Shown piece after piece: positions 16,352 to 25,695 of a DNA stretch of 64,000 bases. The translations under genes and the position numbers were made by a program. Below the pieces are notes generated by a model. That model made no database searches. It was not told where the DNA came from and was given only the letters and a program-made list of their open reading frames with translations. Origin of the DNA: Gluconobacter japonicus (GTDB lineage Bacteria > Pseudomonadota > Alphaproteobacteria > Acetobacterales > Acetobacteraceae); contig NZ_BEWO01000009.1 of NCBI RefSeq assembly GCF_002723975.1, forward strand, positions 1 to 64,000. Direction: 5' to 3'. How positions within the stretch are numbered: position 1 is the first letter of the stretch; each line of letters begins with the position of its first letter.

Positions 16352-18313
16352 TTACTTCCGGTTATCAGCCCGGTCGATGTCCGGAATAACGTGATCCGGG
16401 TCCAGTGTTACGGCCTTCACCGCACCGTGCGGTTCAAACGTCACCTTGAGATCGCTGGTCTGGCGCCATGCTTCCGTCGGGATACGACGGTCCACCACTG
16501 TACCATCCTGATATTCAACACGCAGAACAACCGGAAGAGGCAAGGTTCCGTAGTTGAAGACCTGAACGGATACGGGATCATTTCCATGCTGTTCAACCGC
16601 CCCCACAGCATAATCCGGGGCCGCATTGGTGAAATACCATCCACGCCAGAACCAGGAGAGATCCTCGCCTGCTTCGCTGCTCATCAGGCGGAAGAAATCG
16701 GACGGTGACGGATGATGGTAAGCCCAGACAGCAATATATCGACGAAAGGCAGCATCGAAGCGCACTGGCCCCAAAATCTGCTCGCGCAGCAGTTTCAGAC
16801 CATATGCGCCTTTGAAATACGTCACGCTGTGGCGGTATTTCTCGGAAATTTCGTCAGCACCCGTCATCAGGTTAGGCGCAGCCGGGTCTATCAAAACAGG
16901 AACGATATCCTGTGCGGGATTGCCGGTTTTCGGTGCAAACTCGGGGTCACGTTTGGGCGCGAATTCGCCATTATGAAAATGGTCTGAGGCGTAGGCGTCA
17001 ATGAAAGTATTGAAGCCCTCATCCATGAACGGATTCCGGCGCTCGTCAGACCCGACAATCATCGGAAACCAGTCATGACCCAACTCATGCGTCGTGATCC
17101 AGAAGAGCTGCGGGTCACGGTCGCTCATGCCATCGAACACGATGCCTGGATATTCCATACCTGCACCGTGACCACCAAGATTAATGGCGTTCGGCCAAGG
17201 ATATTCATACCACTGGGATGAGAAGTACTCGATGGCGTGTTTCACATACTCCGTCGAACGATCCCAGCCATGCGGACCAATACCTTCACGCGGATAGACG
17301 GACATCGCCAGACGCGGAACCGCATGATAATTCGTCCAAGGCACGACCGGCGGAAGGTTAATACGGGCTGCATCCCACAGAAACGCTGGAGAGGCCGTGA
17401 AGGCCACGTCGCGGCTATTGCGCATGACGTAATGCCAGGTCACTTCGCCGGACTGCTTCAGATGACTCTTGGGATCTGTCACATCATCAATCGTGCGGAT
17501 CATGACGCGACTGTCACTTTGTGCAGCCTGTGCCAGACGGGAGCGTTCTGTAGCAGTCAGCGTTTGCTCAGGATTCAGAAGAGCGCCTGATCCGACCAGC
17601 GTAAAGTTCCATGGCACCGTAACCGAGTAATCGAAGTTCCCATATTCCAGATAAAACTCCTGCCCCAGATACGGCAGCGTGTTCCATCCCGCACGGTCAT
17701 CATAAACGCTCAGCCGCGGATACCACTGGGCGATTTCATAGATTTCACCTTCGCGGGACGGCGTGACAGCCGTGCGGCCACCCCATTCGCCCGGGATGGT
17801 GTAATGCCAGTCGATCTTGACGAACGCGACGCCGTGGGAGTCCAGCATCCGGGGCAAACGAAGCTGCATTCGGGTATCGGATACCAGCGGTGTCACGTCG
17901 ACTTCGCGTCCACCCTGCACAATCGACACATGCTCGATTTCCATCCCCGACGAATGACCGCCAGACGGAAACTTACCCCAGAACGACGCACGAGAGTCCT
18001 GCCGATACAGATTCTGCTCAAGCTGAACCCACAAAACGTCCAGAGCTTCAGGGCTGTTGTTTGTATAGGTGATGGTTTCCGAACCATGCAGAACATGGGT
18101 TTGCGTATCGATCCGGGATCGAATCGTATAGTCCGTGCGGTTCTGCCAGTATTGCGGGCCCGGCAGACCGGAGCCCGACCGATAGACATTCGGAGCGTCT
18201 GGCAGGGTTAACGGGGCAAAGACTGGCGCTGGATCGGAGAGGGTTTTAGCGGAAAGTGCGGCTGGAACCAGCACGCCTCCCAGAAGCGGTAAGAGGAAAA
18301 GACGTGCGTGCAT
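16352..18313 (-). CDS. Secreted M1-family zinc metallopeptidase
   Basis: This aminopeptidase-N-type protein has 653 residues with a signal peptide (MHARLFLLPLLGGVLVPAAL, cleavage near SA-K). The catalytic zinc site is HELGH at 409-413 with the third ligand Glu432 in DEGFNTF, giving the M1 pattern HExxH-x18-E. The exopeptidase GAMEN-like motif is GAGMEYPG at about 383-390. An N-terminal beta domain and a C-terminal region typical of bacterial M1 homologues surround it. It is probably periplasmic and trims peptides. It stands alone, convergent with flaF. Confidence 0.9.
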   Translation of the reverse strand: MHARLFLLPLLGGVLVPAALSAKTLSDPAPVFAPLTLPDAPNVYRSGSGLPGPQYWQNRTDYTIRSRIDTQTHVLHGSETITYTNNSPEALDVLWVQLEQNLYRQDSRASFWGKFPSGGHSSGMEIEHVSIVQGGREVDVTPLVSDTRMQLRLPRMLDSHGVAFVKIDWHYTIPGEWGGRTAVTPSREGEIYEIAQWYPRLSVYDDRAGWNTLPYLGQEFYLEYGNFDYSVTVPWNFTLVGSGALLNPEQTLTATERSRLAQAAQSDSRVMIRTIDDVTDPKSHLKQSGEVTWHYVMRNSRDVAFTASPAFLWDAARINLPPVVPWTNYHAVPRLAMSVYPREGIGPHGWDRSTEYVKHAIEYFSSQWYEYPWPNAINLGGHGAGMEYPGIVFDGMSDRDPQLFWITTHELGHDWFPMIVGSDERRNPFMDEGFNTFIDAYASDHFHNGEFAPKRDPEFAPKTGNPAQDIVPVLIDPAAPNLMTGADEISEKYRHSVTYFKGAYGLKLLREQILGPVRFDAAFRRYIAVWAYHHPSPSDFFRLMSSEAGEDLSWFWRGWYFTNAAPDYAVGAVEQHGNDPVSVQVFNYGTLPLPVVLRVEYQDGTVVDRRIPTEAWRQTSDLKVTFEPHGAVKAVTLDPDHVIPDIDRADNRK

Positions 18314-18343
18314 CCGGGCTATGATCTCCGCTCTCGTTAGTTC

Positions 18344-19093
18344 TTACCCCGTTATAATATCACTCAGTCCACCCAGATAGGACGCAAGATCAACTTTCAG
18401 TGGCATCAGATAGGTATTGTCGTTCTTTTCGCGCACCAGCGTCAGCATCTGGCGAGCGAGACGAATGTTTCCGTCCAGCGTGTCATCATAGTCTTTCGGG
18501 AACACCACATGGTTAACGCGTTCCCAATATCGCCGGGACCGTTCGCCCAGAACCGGTGAAATCCCCCAGAACACCGTGTCATCGCGCAGCCAGTCCATGG
18601 ACAACTGAAGCATATGCAGATCAAACAGGGGCTGCGTAAAGAACCCGCAGGCGCCGGCGTCTTTCTTGCGCGCAACGTCTTCCAGCTCCTGCCAGGGGGC
18701 ACGTCGATAGGGATCGAAGACCGCATAGACATCCAGATGCGGCGCTTCGCGGCGATACCGCTCGATAATCTGTGCAGACGTGTTCGGATAAGCCACCCGA
18801 TCACTGCCAGCAGGGAGCGGGTCACCCGCGACAACGAGAACAGCGTTCAGTTCCGGCCGGTCAGCACCCGGCAGCGGCGCATTGGGCGCAATGTCGATAG
18901 CGCGGATATGCGGGATGACAGTCAGGCCAGACGCCCGATTGACGCGCGCCGCAGCCTCATCACTGCGCAGATCAAACCGGATGAGGTCCGGAATATTCAG
19001 CAGATCAACGGACGGCAGCACCCTGCGGACCACCGACACGTCTTCAAACAACGCCTCTTCCGAGCGTGGAACAAGTTCAACAGAAACGCGCAT
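18344..19093 (-). CDS. Methylenetetrahydrofolate reductase-like protein
   Basis: This TIM-barrel protein has 249 residues in the MetF fold. It opens VSVELVPRSEEALFEDV, which corresponds to the SFEFFPP start of MetF, and contains KDAGACGFFTQPLFDLHML, matching the family segment AGADFxITQxxFD. MetF reduces 5,10-methylenetetrahydrofolate to the methyl donor for methionine synthesis. It is about 45 residues shorter than E. coli MetF, and some strands are divergent, so a related folate enzyme is possible. Its ATG overlaps the folD stop as TGATG, and folD makes or uses the same substrate. Confidence 0.78.
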   Translation of the reverse strand: MRVSVELVPRSEEALFEDVSVVRRVLPSVDLLNIPDLIRFDLRSDEAAARVNRASGLTVIPHIRAIDIAPNAPLPGADRPELNAVLVVAGDPLPAGSDRVAYPNTSAQIIERYRREAPHLDVYAVFDPYRRAPWQELEDVARKKDAGACGFFTQPLFDLHMLQLSMDWLRDDTVFWGISPVLGERSRRYWERVNHVVFPKDYDDTLDGNIRLARQMLTLVREKNDNTYLMPLKVDLASYLGGLSDIITG

Positions 19094-20001
19094 CAGAAAA
19101 GATCGTCCTTCCCCAGACCCTGCGTAGCGCGGGCCGCCTGAAGCGTGTTGTGCAGCAAACAGGCAATGGTCATCGGACCGACACCGCCCGGAACCGGCGT
19201 AATATGGCCAGCAATAGGAAGCGCTTCTTCAAACGCCACATCCCCAACAAGGCGGGTCTTGCCTTCAGGTGTCGGAATACGGGTGATGCCGACGTCGATC
19301 ACGGTTGCACCCGGCTTGATCCAGTCCCCGCGGACAAGACCATGCTTACCTGTCGCAACGACGAGAATATCTGCCTCACGGGCCAGTTCGCGCGTATTGC
19401 GCGTATGGATATGGGCGATCGAGACCGTACAGTTCTCTTTCAGAAGAAGCTGCACCATGGGCTTACCCACCAGGCTAGATGCGCCGATGACGACTGCATT
19501 CTTGCCCGTCATGTCCTTGTGCACGGACTGAAGCAGCATCAGGCAGCCAAGTGGCGTGCAGGGAACGATACCCTCAATGCCCAGCGACAGACGACCCGCG
19601 TTGACTTCCCCAAGACCGTCCACATCCTTGTGAGGGGCAATGGCATTCGTCACCACGACCGGATCGATCTGCGGCGGCAACGGAAGCTGCACGAGGATGC
19701 CATGGATCTGCGGGTTGGCATTCAGTTGCGCAATCAGATCCAGCAACTCCCCCTGCGATGTGCTCTGCGGAAGCATATGCATGAAGGATCGCATTCCGGC
19801 GCGATGCGTCTGGATGGCCTTGTTCTTCACATAGACTTCCGAAGCCGGATCGTTTCCGACCAGCACGACGGCGAGACCCGGCAGGGTATTGCCCTGCTCG
19901 ATAAAGCTGGACACTTCTCGGCCGACACGGTCTGTCAGAGACCGGGCAATGCCTTTGCCATCAATGAGTTTGCCGGCCAGTTCAGGGGGAAACGTGCTCA
20001 T
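19093..20001 (-). CDS. folD: Bifunctional methylenetetrahydrofolate dehydrogenase / methenyltetrahydrofolate cyclohydrolase
   Basis: FolD interconverts 5,10-methylene-, 5,10-methenyl- and 10-formyltetrahydrofolate using NADP. It has 302 residues. Visible motifs are the catalytic YVKNK segment, QLPLPPQID, the nucleotide-binding VVIGASSLVGKPM and the C-terminal PGGVGPMTIACLL. An in-frame TTG at 20019 is possible, but GGAG sits just before ATG 20001. It is coupled to the metF-like gene by a one-base overlap, giving a one-carbon folate operon. Confidence 0.93.
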   Translation of the reverse strand: MSTFPPELAGKLIDGKGIARSLTDRVGREVSSFIEQGNTLPGLAVVLVGNDPASEVYVKNKAIQTHRAGMRSFMHMLPQSTSQGELLDLIAQLNANPQIHGILVQLPLPPQIDPVVVTNAIAPHKDVDGLGEVNAGRLSLGIEGIVPCTPLGCLMLLQSVHKDMTGKNAVVIGASSLVGKPMVQLLLKENCTVSIAHIHTRNTRELAREADILVVATGKHGLVRGDWIKPGATVIDVGITRIPTPEGKTRLVGDVAFEEALPIAGHITPVPGGVGPMTIACLLHNTLQAARATQGLGKDDLF

Positions 20002-20083
20002 GGGCTCTCCGGATGACAACAGGCTGCGGTTTCAGTTACGCTTTACGCCAGCCCGCGTTGTGCGCAGGAAAAAGGATGGTTTC

Positions 20084-21148
20084 GTGTCCGAGGAAATACG
20101 CAAGAACTTCGCCAGTGACAATGTCACACCGATCTGCCCTGAAGTCATGGCCGCCCTGATCGCGGCCAATGAAGGCAGTGTCGGGTCCTATGGAGAAGAC
20201 GATCTGACCCGTTCCCTGAACGAACGGTTCGGGGAAGTTTTCGAAACCGAGGTCGCTGTTTTCCCGATCGCCACAGGGACAGCCGCCAATAGTGTGGCCC
20301 TGTCAGCACTTGTTTCGCCGTATGGCGCCGTCCTGTGTGATGAGAGCGCACATATCAACATGGACGAAGGCGGGGCTCCCGAATTCTATATGCACGGGGC
20401 CAAACTGATCTGCATTCCGTCTGCGGACGGAAAGGTGGACCCCGTGACGGTCCCTCCCGTTCTCAAAAGCAATGCGGAAAGCGGGATTCTCAGCCCCGTC
20501 ATTCAGGCACTCTCCCTGACGCAGGCCAATGAATGGGGCACAGTTTACAGCCCGGACACTCTGGCCGAACTGTCCCGCATCGCGCATGAGCATGACCTTT
20601 CCGTACATCTGGATGGCGCTCGTCTGGGCAATGCCCTCGCCCATCTGGGTTGCACCCCAGCGGAAGGGACCTGGAAAGCGGGCGTAGACGTTCTCAGCTT
20701 CGGGGGCACAAAAGCAGGTGCCATGGCCGCCGAAGCCGTGGTGTTCTTCCTCAATGATCGTACACGACCGCTGATGAAGAATTTCCTGCGACGCATCAAG
20801 CGCAGCGGAAATCTGTGGTCCAAGCATCGCTTCCTGAGCGCCCAGCTTCTAGCGCTTTTGCAGAACGATGTCTGGCTGAAAAATGCCGTCCATGCCAACG
20901 CTATGGCACAACGGCTTGTGGACGGGCTTCGCCGTCATGCCGCGGCACAGATGCCCTATGAACGGCAGAGCAACGAGGTTTTCGTCATTCTTCCGGACCT
21001 TCTTTTGAAGGATCTGGAAGAGGCAGGATACGGTTTTTACCGCTGGCCAACACCGGAAGGTGTTCCCGGCACGCTGATCCGTCTGGTGACGAGCTATTAC
21101 ACACGCCCAGAAGACGTGGACGCACTTCTGGCCGAAATCGCCGCCTGA
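20084..21148 (+). CDS. ltaE: Low-specificity L-threonine aldolase
   Basis: This PLP-dependent enzyme splits L-threonine or allo-threonine to glycine and acetaldehyde; glycine ties it to the neighbouring folate genes. Residues near the start read FASDNVTPICPEVMAAL. The PLP aspartate and arginine lie in HLDGARLGNAL, and the Schiff-base lysine in SFGGTKAGA. Starting at GTG 20084, with AAAGGATGG upstream, gives 354 residues, normal for the family. The open frame extends back to 19889, but that part overlaps folD and shows no family similarity. It is divergent from folD. Confidence 0.9.
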   Translation: MSEEIRKNFASDNVTPICPEVMAALIAANEGSVGSYGEDDLTRSLNERFGEVFETEVAVFPIATGTAANSVALSALVSPYGAVLCDESAHINMDEGGAPEFYMHGAKLICIPSADGKVDPVTVPPVLKSNAESGILSPVIQALSLTQANEWGTVYSPDTLAELSRIAHEHDLSVHLDGARLGNALAHLGCTPAEGTWKAGVDVLSFGGTKAGAMAAEAVVFFLNDRTRPLMKNFLRRIKRSGNLWSKHRFLSAQLLALLQNDVWLKNAVHANAMAQRLVDGLRRHAAAQMPYERQSNEVFVILPDLLLKDLEEAGYGFYRWPTPEGVPGTLIRLVTSYYTRPEDVDALLAEIAA

Positions 21149-21155
21149 ACAGGAT

Positions 21156-21184
21156 GGTTGATCCGGTCAAATCCCGGATCAACC
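21156..21184. terminator. Stem-loop between convergent ltaE and the MYG1-like gene
   Basis: The perfect 11-bp stem GGTTGATCCGG / CCGGATCAACC with a 7-base loop (TCAAATC) fills the 43-bp gap between the two convergent stops. The flanking T tract (CTTTC) is weak, so it is a probable rather than strong bidirectional terminator. Confidence 0.7.
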
Positions 21185-21191
21185 CTTTCAA

Positions 21192-22217
21192 TCAATTGCC
21201 AGCCTTAAGAGATGCATCAATCTCCAGCGCCAGACGCGCCATCTTCAAGGCCCCTTCACGGCTCCCTGCGCCGCAGATGAAACGGGCGGGGTGAGCGAAA
21301 ACTGCGTCAGGCACGCCGGAAATCTCGGCCAGTGCCTTCTTTTCCAGACCGCCCCAGGCTTCCGGCAGGGAAACGCGCTGACCGAAATCCCCGCGTACAG
21401 GCGGAATGGCCTTCACATTCCACTGTTCCGGGCCAGCGGGTGACACAACGTACACGACCGGAAGATCACGCTCGAAAATGACCTTTTCAGTCGGCATTCC
21501 CGTTTCCATGAGCAGAATGCGCTTGTCTTCCGCAGCTTCGTAAGCCTGCACGACGCGATTGGCGGCTTTCAGGCTGGCGCGAACACGATCCACCATGTTG
21601 ACCAGATGCGCCGCAACAGCCGTGGCAGCGTTCGCAAAGCCGAGAGATTCCTGCTTTTTGGCTTCTTCCGCACCATAAAGTTCGGCTGTATCCCAAGGCG
21701 GGCTACAGGCTGACACGATATCGGCCAGAGACAGCTTGCCCATCTTGGCAACGCCATTGTCGTCCTGATCCACCGGGATGATCAGGGACTTGTCCAGAGA
21801 CTGCCAGATGGCGGTCAGAGTTGCCTCATCCACCGGCGTTTTGACGATATTGCGGACAGCAGCGAGCCCGTAGTCCTTCCACAGCAGACCAGCAGCGCTA
21901 TACGGCGCTCCGTCTTCACGCAGCGGCTTGTCCTTCATGTGGTGATCGTAGCGGCCCTTGGTCGGGTCAAAAACGCCACCCACGTCAAAGACGATATCCG
22001 CTTCTGTGATACGGTCTGGCGAGCGGGTACGTACAAATGTCAGACGGTCCGTGCCCGGCTCTCCGAGAACACGTCCACGCAGATCGCCTTCTGGTGCCAG
22101 CGCATAATGCAGGATGGCGTAGCCCAGCGTTTCATCAGCATGGAAATTGCCGGAATGGGTGAGCGCCTTGACGGCTCGGGTCTCGTTTTCGAGCCCGATA
22201 GGAGTGTGTTCTGACAT
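21192..22217 (-). CDS. MYG1 family (UPF0160) DHH-like exonuclease
   Basis: The protein has 341 residues. Family motifs are SGNFHADETLGYAIL at the N-terminus, a metal-binding Asp in DIVFDVGGV, and RYDHHMKD (the DHH-like triad). The bacterial members are related to eukaryotic MYG1, which has been described as a 3'-5' exoribonuclease acting on mitochondrial and pre-ribosomal RNA. The bacterial role is not settled. It is transcribed alone and faces hflX across 200 bp that show no other feature. Confidence 0.85.
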   Translation of the reverse strand: MSEHTPIGLENETRAVKALTHSGNFHADETLGYAILHYALAPEGDLRGRVLGEPGTDRLTFVRTRSPDRITEADIVFDVGGVFDPTKGRYDHHMKDKPLREDGAPYSAAGLLWKDYGLAAVRNIVKTPVDEATLTAIWQSLDKSLIIPVDQDDNGVAKMGKLSLADIVSACSPPWDTAELYGAEEAKKQESLGFANAATAVAAHLVNMVDRVRASLKAANRVVQAYEAAEDKRILLMETGMPTEKVIFERDLPVVYVVSPAGPEQWNVKAIPPVRGDFGQRVSLPEAWGGLEKKALAEISGVPDAVFAHPARFICGAGSREGALKMARLALEIDASLKAGN

Positions 22218-22417
22218 CTGGAAAACCTGCTGACAGCGAAGAGGAGTTTCTGAGTGTGCCCCCTCATGCCGCAGGGACTACGGCCAGACAACACGCTTCC
22301 TCAGGAAAATGCAGCCACTTTCTCTTTCTGCCGCCTCTTGATGATACCCATAAAGCCGCTTTCGCGGGATCACGCGCAGCCCTGCAGGATTAGCGCGTCA
22401 CTGCCGGAATTCATGCT

Positions 22418-23779
22418 ATGAGCTGCCGGATGGAAACCGCATCCCCTACCCCGCTCGCCGTCCTTGTCGGCATCCAGACGCCCGACGTCGATGACATCGC
22501 CCATGAGGCAAGCCTTGAGGAACTGGGGCGGCTGGTCAAAACGCTCGGCTACGAGGTCGTCGGCTCCGTCTCACAGAAGCGAGAAGGCACTGGGGCAGCA
22601 TCCATTCTGGGCGCTGGCAAGCTTGAAGAACTGGCCAACATCACGGGTGGTCGGGGCATCATCACGCCCATCGTCAAAACACCGATGACGAAAGCGCGGA
22701 AACGGTTTGAAGGCGCGGCAAACTCCCATGAAGATATTGAAGAAGAGACGGATGATCTCCGCCGTCCTGAATTCGTCATCGTCGATCATGAGCTGACCCC
22801 CAGCCAGATCCGAAATCTGGAGCGGGCGACCGGCGCGCAGGTGCTGGATCGAACAGGCGTTATCGTTGAGATTTTCCATCGTCATGCCAACACACGGGAA
22901 GCAAAGCTTCAGGTCGAGATGGCGCGCCTGCGTTATGTCGCGCCACGCCTGCGGGAGTCGTCGAATGGCGGAGGCAGACAGCAGGGGCCAGGCGCAGGTG
23001 AGAGCAACCTCTCCCTGGACCGCCGCAAGATCCGGGACCGGCTGGCCGAACTCAAAACCCAGCTTGAAGCCGTGCAACGGGATAGCGATCATCGGCGCTC
23101 TGCCAGAAAAAACCAGCTTCGCGTGGCGCTGGTTGGCTATACCAATGCAGGCAAATCTTCGCTGATGCGGGCCCTGACAGGCAGTCAGGTTCTCGTTCAG
23201 GACAAGCTGTTTGCGACCCTCGACACGACTGTCCGCACGCTCCAGCCGGAAACACGGCCCCGTATTCTGATTTCAGACACGGTGGGCTTCATCAAGCAGC
23301 TTCCGCATGATCTGGTTGCATCTTTCCGCTCTACGCTGTCCGAAGCGCTGGAAGCGTCCCTGCTGCTGTTTGTCGTGGATGCGTCGGACCCGACATATGA
23401 AGCGCAGCTTGAAGTCAGCCGCAGCGTTCTGCACGAAATTGGCGCGGATGTGGTCCCTTCCCGGCTTGTTCTGAACAAGATGGATCGCGTTGATGAGGCC
23501 AGACGCGCCGAGCTTCTGGAAAAGCACCCGGATGCCATTCCGCTGTCCGCGCACCGCCCGGAAGATGTGAGCGCCCTGCGGGAAACGCTGATTGCGTTCT
23601 TCGAGGCCGACATGGTGGAAGACGTTCTGGTACTGCCCTACGCAAAACAGGGCCTAATTGGCGAAATCTATGAGAGTGCCCGTGTTTTGTCAGAAGATCA
23701 TGACGAAACGGGCAGGATTCTGACGGTTCGCGGTCTTCCCGGCGCTCTTGCCCGTCTGAAGCGCAGTCTGGCCGGTTAA
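22418..23779 (+). CDS. hflX: GTPase HflX, ribosome-associated
   Basis: HflX is a GTPase that splits stalled or hibernating ribosomes under stress. The N-terminal HflX domain carries GTGAASILGAGKLEEL and HELTPSQIRNLERATG, followed by a glycine-rich linker (SSNGGGRQQGPGAG). The G domain has the P-loop GYTNAGKSS (about 240-248), DTVG (287-290) and NKMD. Between GAGKLEEL and the FVIVDHELTP strand the protein holds roughly 35 extra, acidic residues compared with E. coli HflX. A second in-frame ATG at 22430 is also possible. It is not next to hfq, its partner in many genomes. Confidence 0.93.
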   Translation: MSCRMETASPTPLAVLVGIQTPDVDDIAHEASLEELGRLVKTLGYEVVGSVSQKREGTGAASILGAGKLEELANITGGRGIITPIVKTPMTKARKRFEGAANSHEDIEEETDDLRRPEFVIVDHELTPSQIRNLERATGAQVLDRTGVIVEIFHRHANTREAKLQVEMARLRYVAPRLRESSNGGGRQQGPGAGESNLSLDRRKIRDRLAELKTQLEAVQRDSDHRRSARKNQLRVALVGYTNAGKSSLMRALTGSQVLVQDKLFATLDTTVRTLQPETRPRILISDTVGFIKQLPHDLVASFRSTLSEALEASLLLFVVDASDPTYEAQLEVSRSVLHEIGADVVPSRLVLNKMDRVDEARRAELLEKHPDAIPLSAHRPEDVSALRETLIAFFEADMVEDVLVLPYAKQGLIGEIYESARVLSEDHDETGRILTVRGLPGALARLKRSLAG

Positions 23780-23786
23780 AACGCCA

Positions 23787-23826
23787 TAAAAAAAAGCCCG
23801 TCATTCCCATTCGGTGAATGACGGGC
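23787..23826 (-). terminator. Rho-independent terminator of pgm
   Basis: On the minus strand an 11-bp perfect stem (GCCCGTCATTC and its complement, 9-base loop) is followed by a run of eight T. It lies 32 bases after the pgm stop. For the convergent hflX on the plus strand it offers a hairpin with a poor T tract. Confidence 0.88.
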
Positions 23827-23857
23827 CTGTCTGATTTTCAGCAGAAATGCTTCAGCG

Positions 23858-25504
23858 TTACGACGCAAAGACCTTCGAAATCGCGGCCTGCGCCTCGTCC
23901 TGAATGGCCTTCAGGTGCTCTGGGCTTTTGAAGCTTTCGGCATAGATTTTGTAAACGTCTTCCGTGCCAGACGGACGGGCTGCAAACCAGCCGTTTTCTG
24001 TCACAACCTTCAGGCCTCCAATCGCCGCGCCATTGCCCGGTGCCTTCGTCAGCTTGGCAATGATCTTGTCTCCAGCAAGGTCTTCGAGCGGGAACTGCTC
24101 GGGCGCCAGCTTGCTGAGCTTGGCCTTCTGCTCCGGGTTCGCCGCAGCGTCGATCCGCGCATAGTACGGCGTTCCGAGACGGGCTATGATCTCATGGTAA
24201 TGCTGGCTCGGGTTCTTGCCCGTCTTGGCGGTGATTTCCGCAGCAAGAAGGCCGAGAATGATCCCGTCCTTATCGGTCGTCCAAACAGAACCATCACGAC
24301 GCAGGAACGTCGCGCCTGCGCTTTCCTCACCGCCAAAGCCCAGCGAGCCATCCATCAGGCCCGGCACGAACCATTTCAGGCCAACCGGCACTTCGACCAG
24401 CTTGCGGCCCATATCCGCGACAACACGGTCAATCAGACCACTGCTCACCAGCGTCTTGCCGACGCCAAGATCCGGCTTCCACTCTGGGCGATTCTGGAAG
24501 AGGTACGAAACCGCCACGGCCAGATAATGGTTCGGGTTCATGAGGCCATCCGGCATGGCAACAATGCCGTGACGGTCTGCGTCCGTGTCATTGGCGAATG
24601 CAACGTCAAAGTCCTCGCCCATCTTGATGAGGCGCGCCATGGCGTAGGGTGAAGAGCAGTCCATACGGATCTGCCCGTCCCAGTCTGCCGTCATGAACGC
24701 AAACTGCGGGTCCACGACATCGCTGACGATCGTAGCGTTCAGGCCGTACTTCTCAACAATCGGCTTCCAGTAACCAACGGCTGCGCCACCCAGCGGATCA
24801 ATGCCAATTTTTACACCCGCATCACGGATGGCCGCCATGTCGATGACGTTTTCCAGATCGGCCACATACGGCGTGACGTAATCATAGCGCTTGATGGACG
24901 GTGCGTTCTTGGCTTCGTCGTAAGGCAGGCGCTTTACGTCCTTCAGGCCATCCGCCAGCAGCTCATTCGCTATGTCCTGAATGGCTTTCGTCACGGCCGT
25001 ATCCGCCGGGCCACCATTCGTCGGGTTGTATTTGAAGCCACCGTCCGTCGGCGGGTTATGGGACGGCGTGACAACCACACCATCAGCCAGACCGGTCGTG
25101 CGGCCTTTGTTGTAGGTCAGAATGGCGTGGGAAATAACAGGGGTGGGCGTGTAGCCGTCGTTCTGGTCGATGCGGACGTCAATGCCATGCGCGGCGAAGA
25201 CTTCAATGGCAGAGCGCTGCGCGGGAGCGGACAGAGCGTGCGAATCAATGCCGATGAAGAGCGGGCCATCAATGCCTTCCGCCTTGCGATAACGGCAGAT
25301 GGCTTCGCAGATGGCGAGGATATGCCCTTCATTGAAGCTCGTATGGAACGAGGAGCCACGATGGCCTGAAGTCCCGAACGAAACACGCTGAGTCGGGATG
25401 GAGACGTCCGGCTTGCGATCGTAATAGGCGGCTACCAGAGCCGGTATGTCCGTCAGTTGTGACTGATCGAGCGTTTTCCCGGCGAGTGGGCTGATATTGG
25501 CCAT
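23858..25504 (-). CDS. pgm: Phosphoglucomutase (alpha-D-glucose phosphate-specific)
   Basis: The enzyme interconverts glucose 1-phosphate and glucose 6-phosphate, feeding UDP-glucose and polysaccharide synthesis. It has 548 residues, like E. coli Pgm (546). The phosphoserine loop is [18 protein letters not shown]; the metal-binding loop is [11 protein letters not shown]; the sugar-binding loop is [11 protein letters not shown]; the C-terminal phosphate loop is [16 protein letters not shown]. It is monocistronic, with its own strong terminator. Confidence 0.95.
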   Translation of the reverse strand: MANISPLAGKTLDQSQLTDIPALVAAYYDRKPDVSIPTQRVSFGTSGHRGSSFHTSFNEGHILAICEAICRYRKAEGIDGPLFIGIDSHALSAPAQRSAIEVFAAHGIDVRIDQNDGYTPTPVISHAILTYNKGRTTGLADGVVVTPSHNPPTDGGFKYNPTNGGPADTAVTKAIQDIANELLADGLKDVKRLPYDEAKNAPSIKRYDYVTPYVADLENVIDMAAIRDAGVKIGIDPLGGAAVGYWKPIVEKYGLNATIVSDVVDPQFAFMTADWDGQIRMDCSSPYAMARLIKMGEDFDVAFANDTDADRHGIVAMPDGLMNPNHYLAVAVSYLFQNRPEWKPDLGVGKTLVSSGLIDRVVADMGRKLVEVPVGLKWFVPGLMDGSLGFGGEESAGATFLRRDGSVWTTDKDGIILGLLAAEITAKTGKNPSQHYHEIIARLGTPYYARIDAAANPEQKAKLSKLAPEQFPLEDLAGDKIIAKLTKAPGNGAAIGGLKVVTENGWFAARPSGTEDVYKIYAESFKSPEHLKAIQDEAQAAISKVFAS

Positions 25505-25636
25505 TGATCCAAAAATCCTTAGACAGATCCGCGTTTTAAGCGACCGTAACGCACGAACGCTTCAGCGGATCACAAAAACTCATCCGGACAGGACTGTCCA
25601 GTGACAGAACTCTGACTTCACTCCGCAAAACGGGCA

Positions 25637-25670
25637 TGAAAAAGGCGGAGAGACATCATCTCTCCGCCTT
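25637..25670 (-). terminator. Rho-independent terminator of the Do-family protease gene
   Basis: On the minus strand a perfect 12-bp stem (AAGGCGGAGAGA and its complement, 5-base loop) is followed by a T run. It begins 26 bases after the stop of the protease gene. Confidence 0.9.
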
Positions 25671-25695
25671 GGCGCTATCAGATCAGGCTGGGATC

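Noticed and set aside
22218-22417. Possible tRNA or small RNA between the MYG1-like gene and hflX
   Set aside because: No cloverleaf arms or terminator could be drawn; only minor GC-rich pairings are present.
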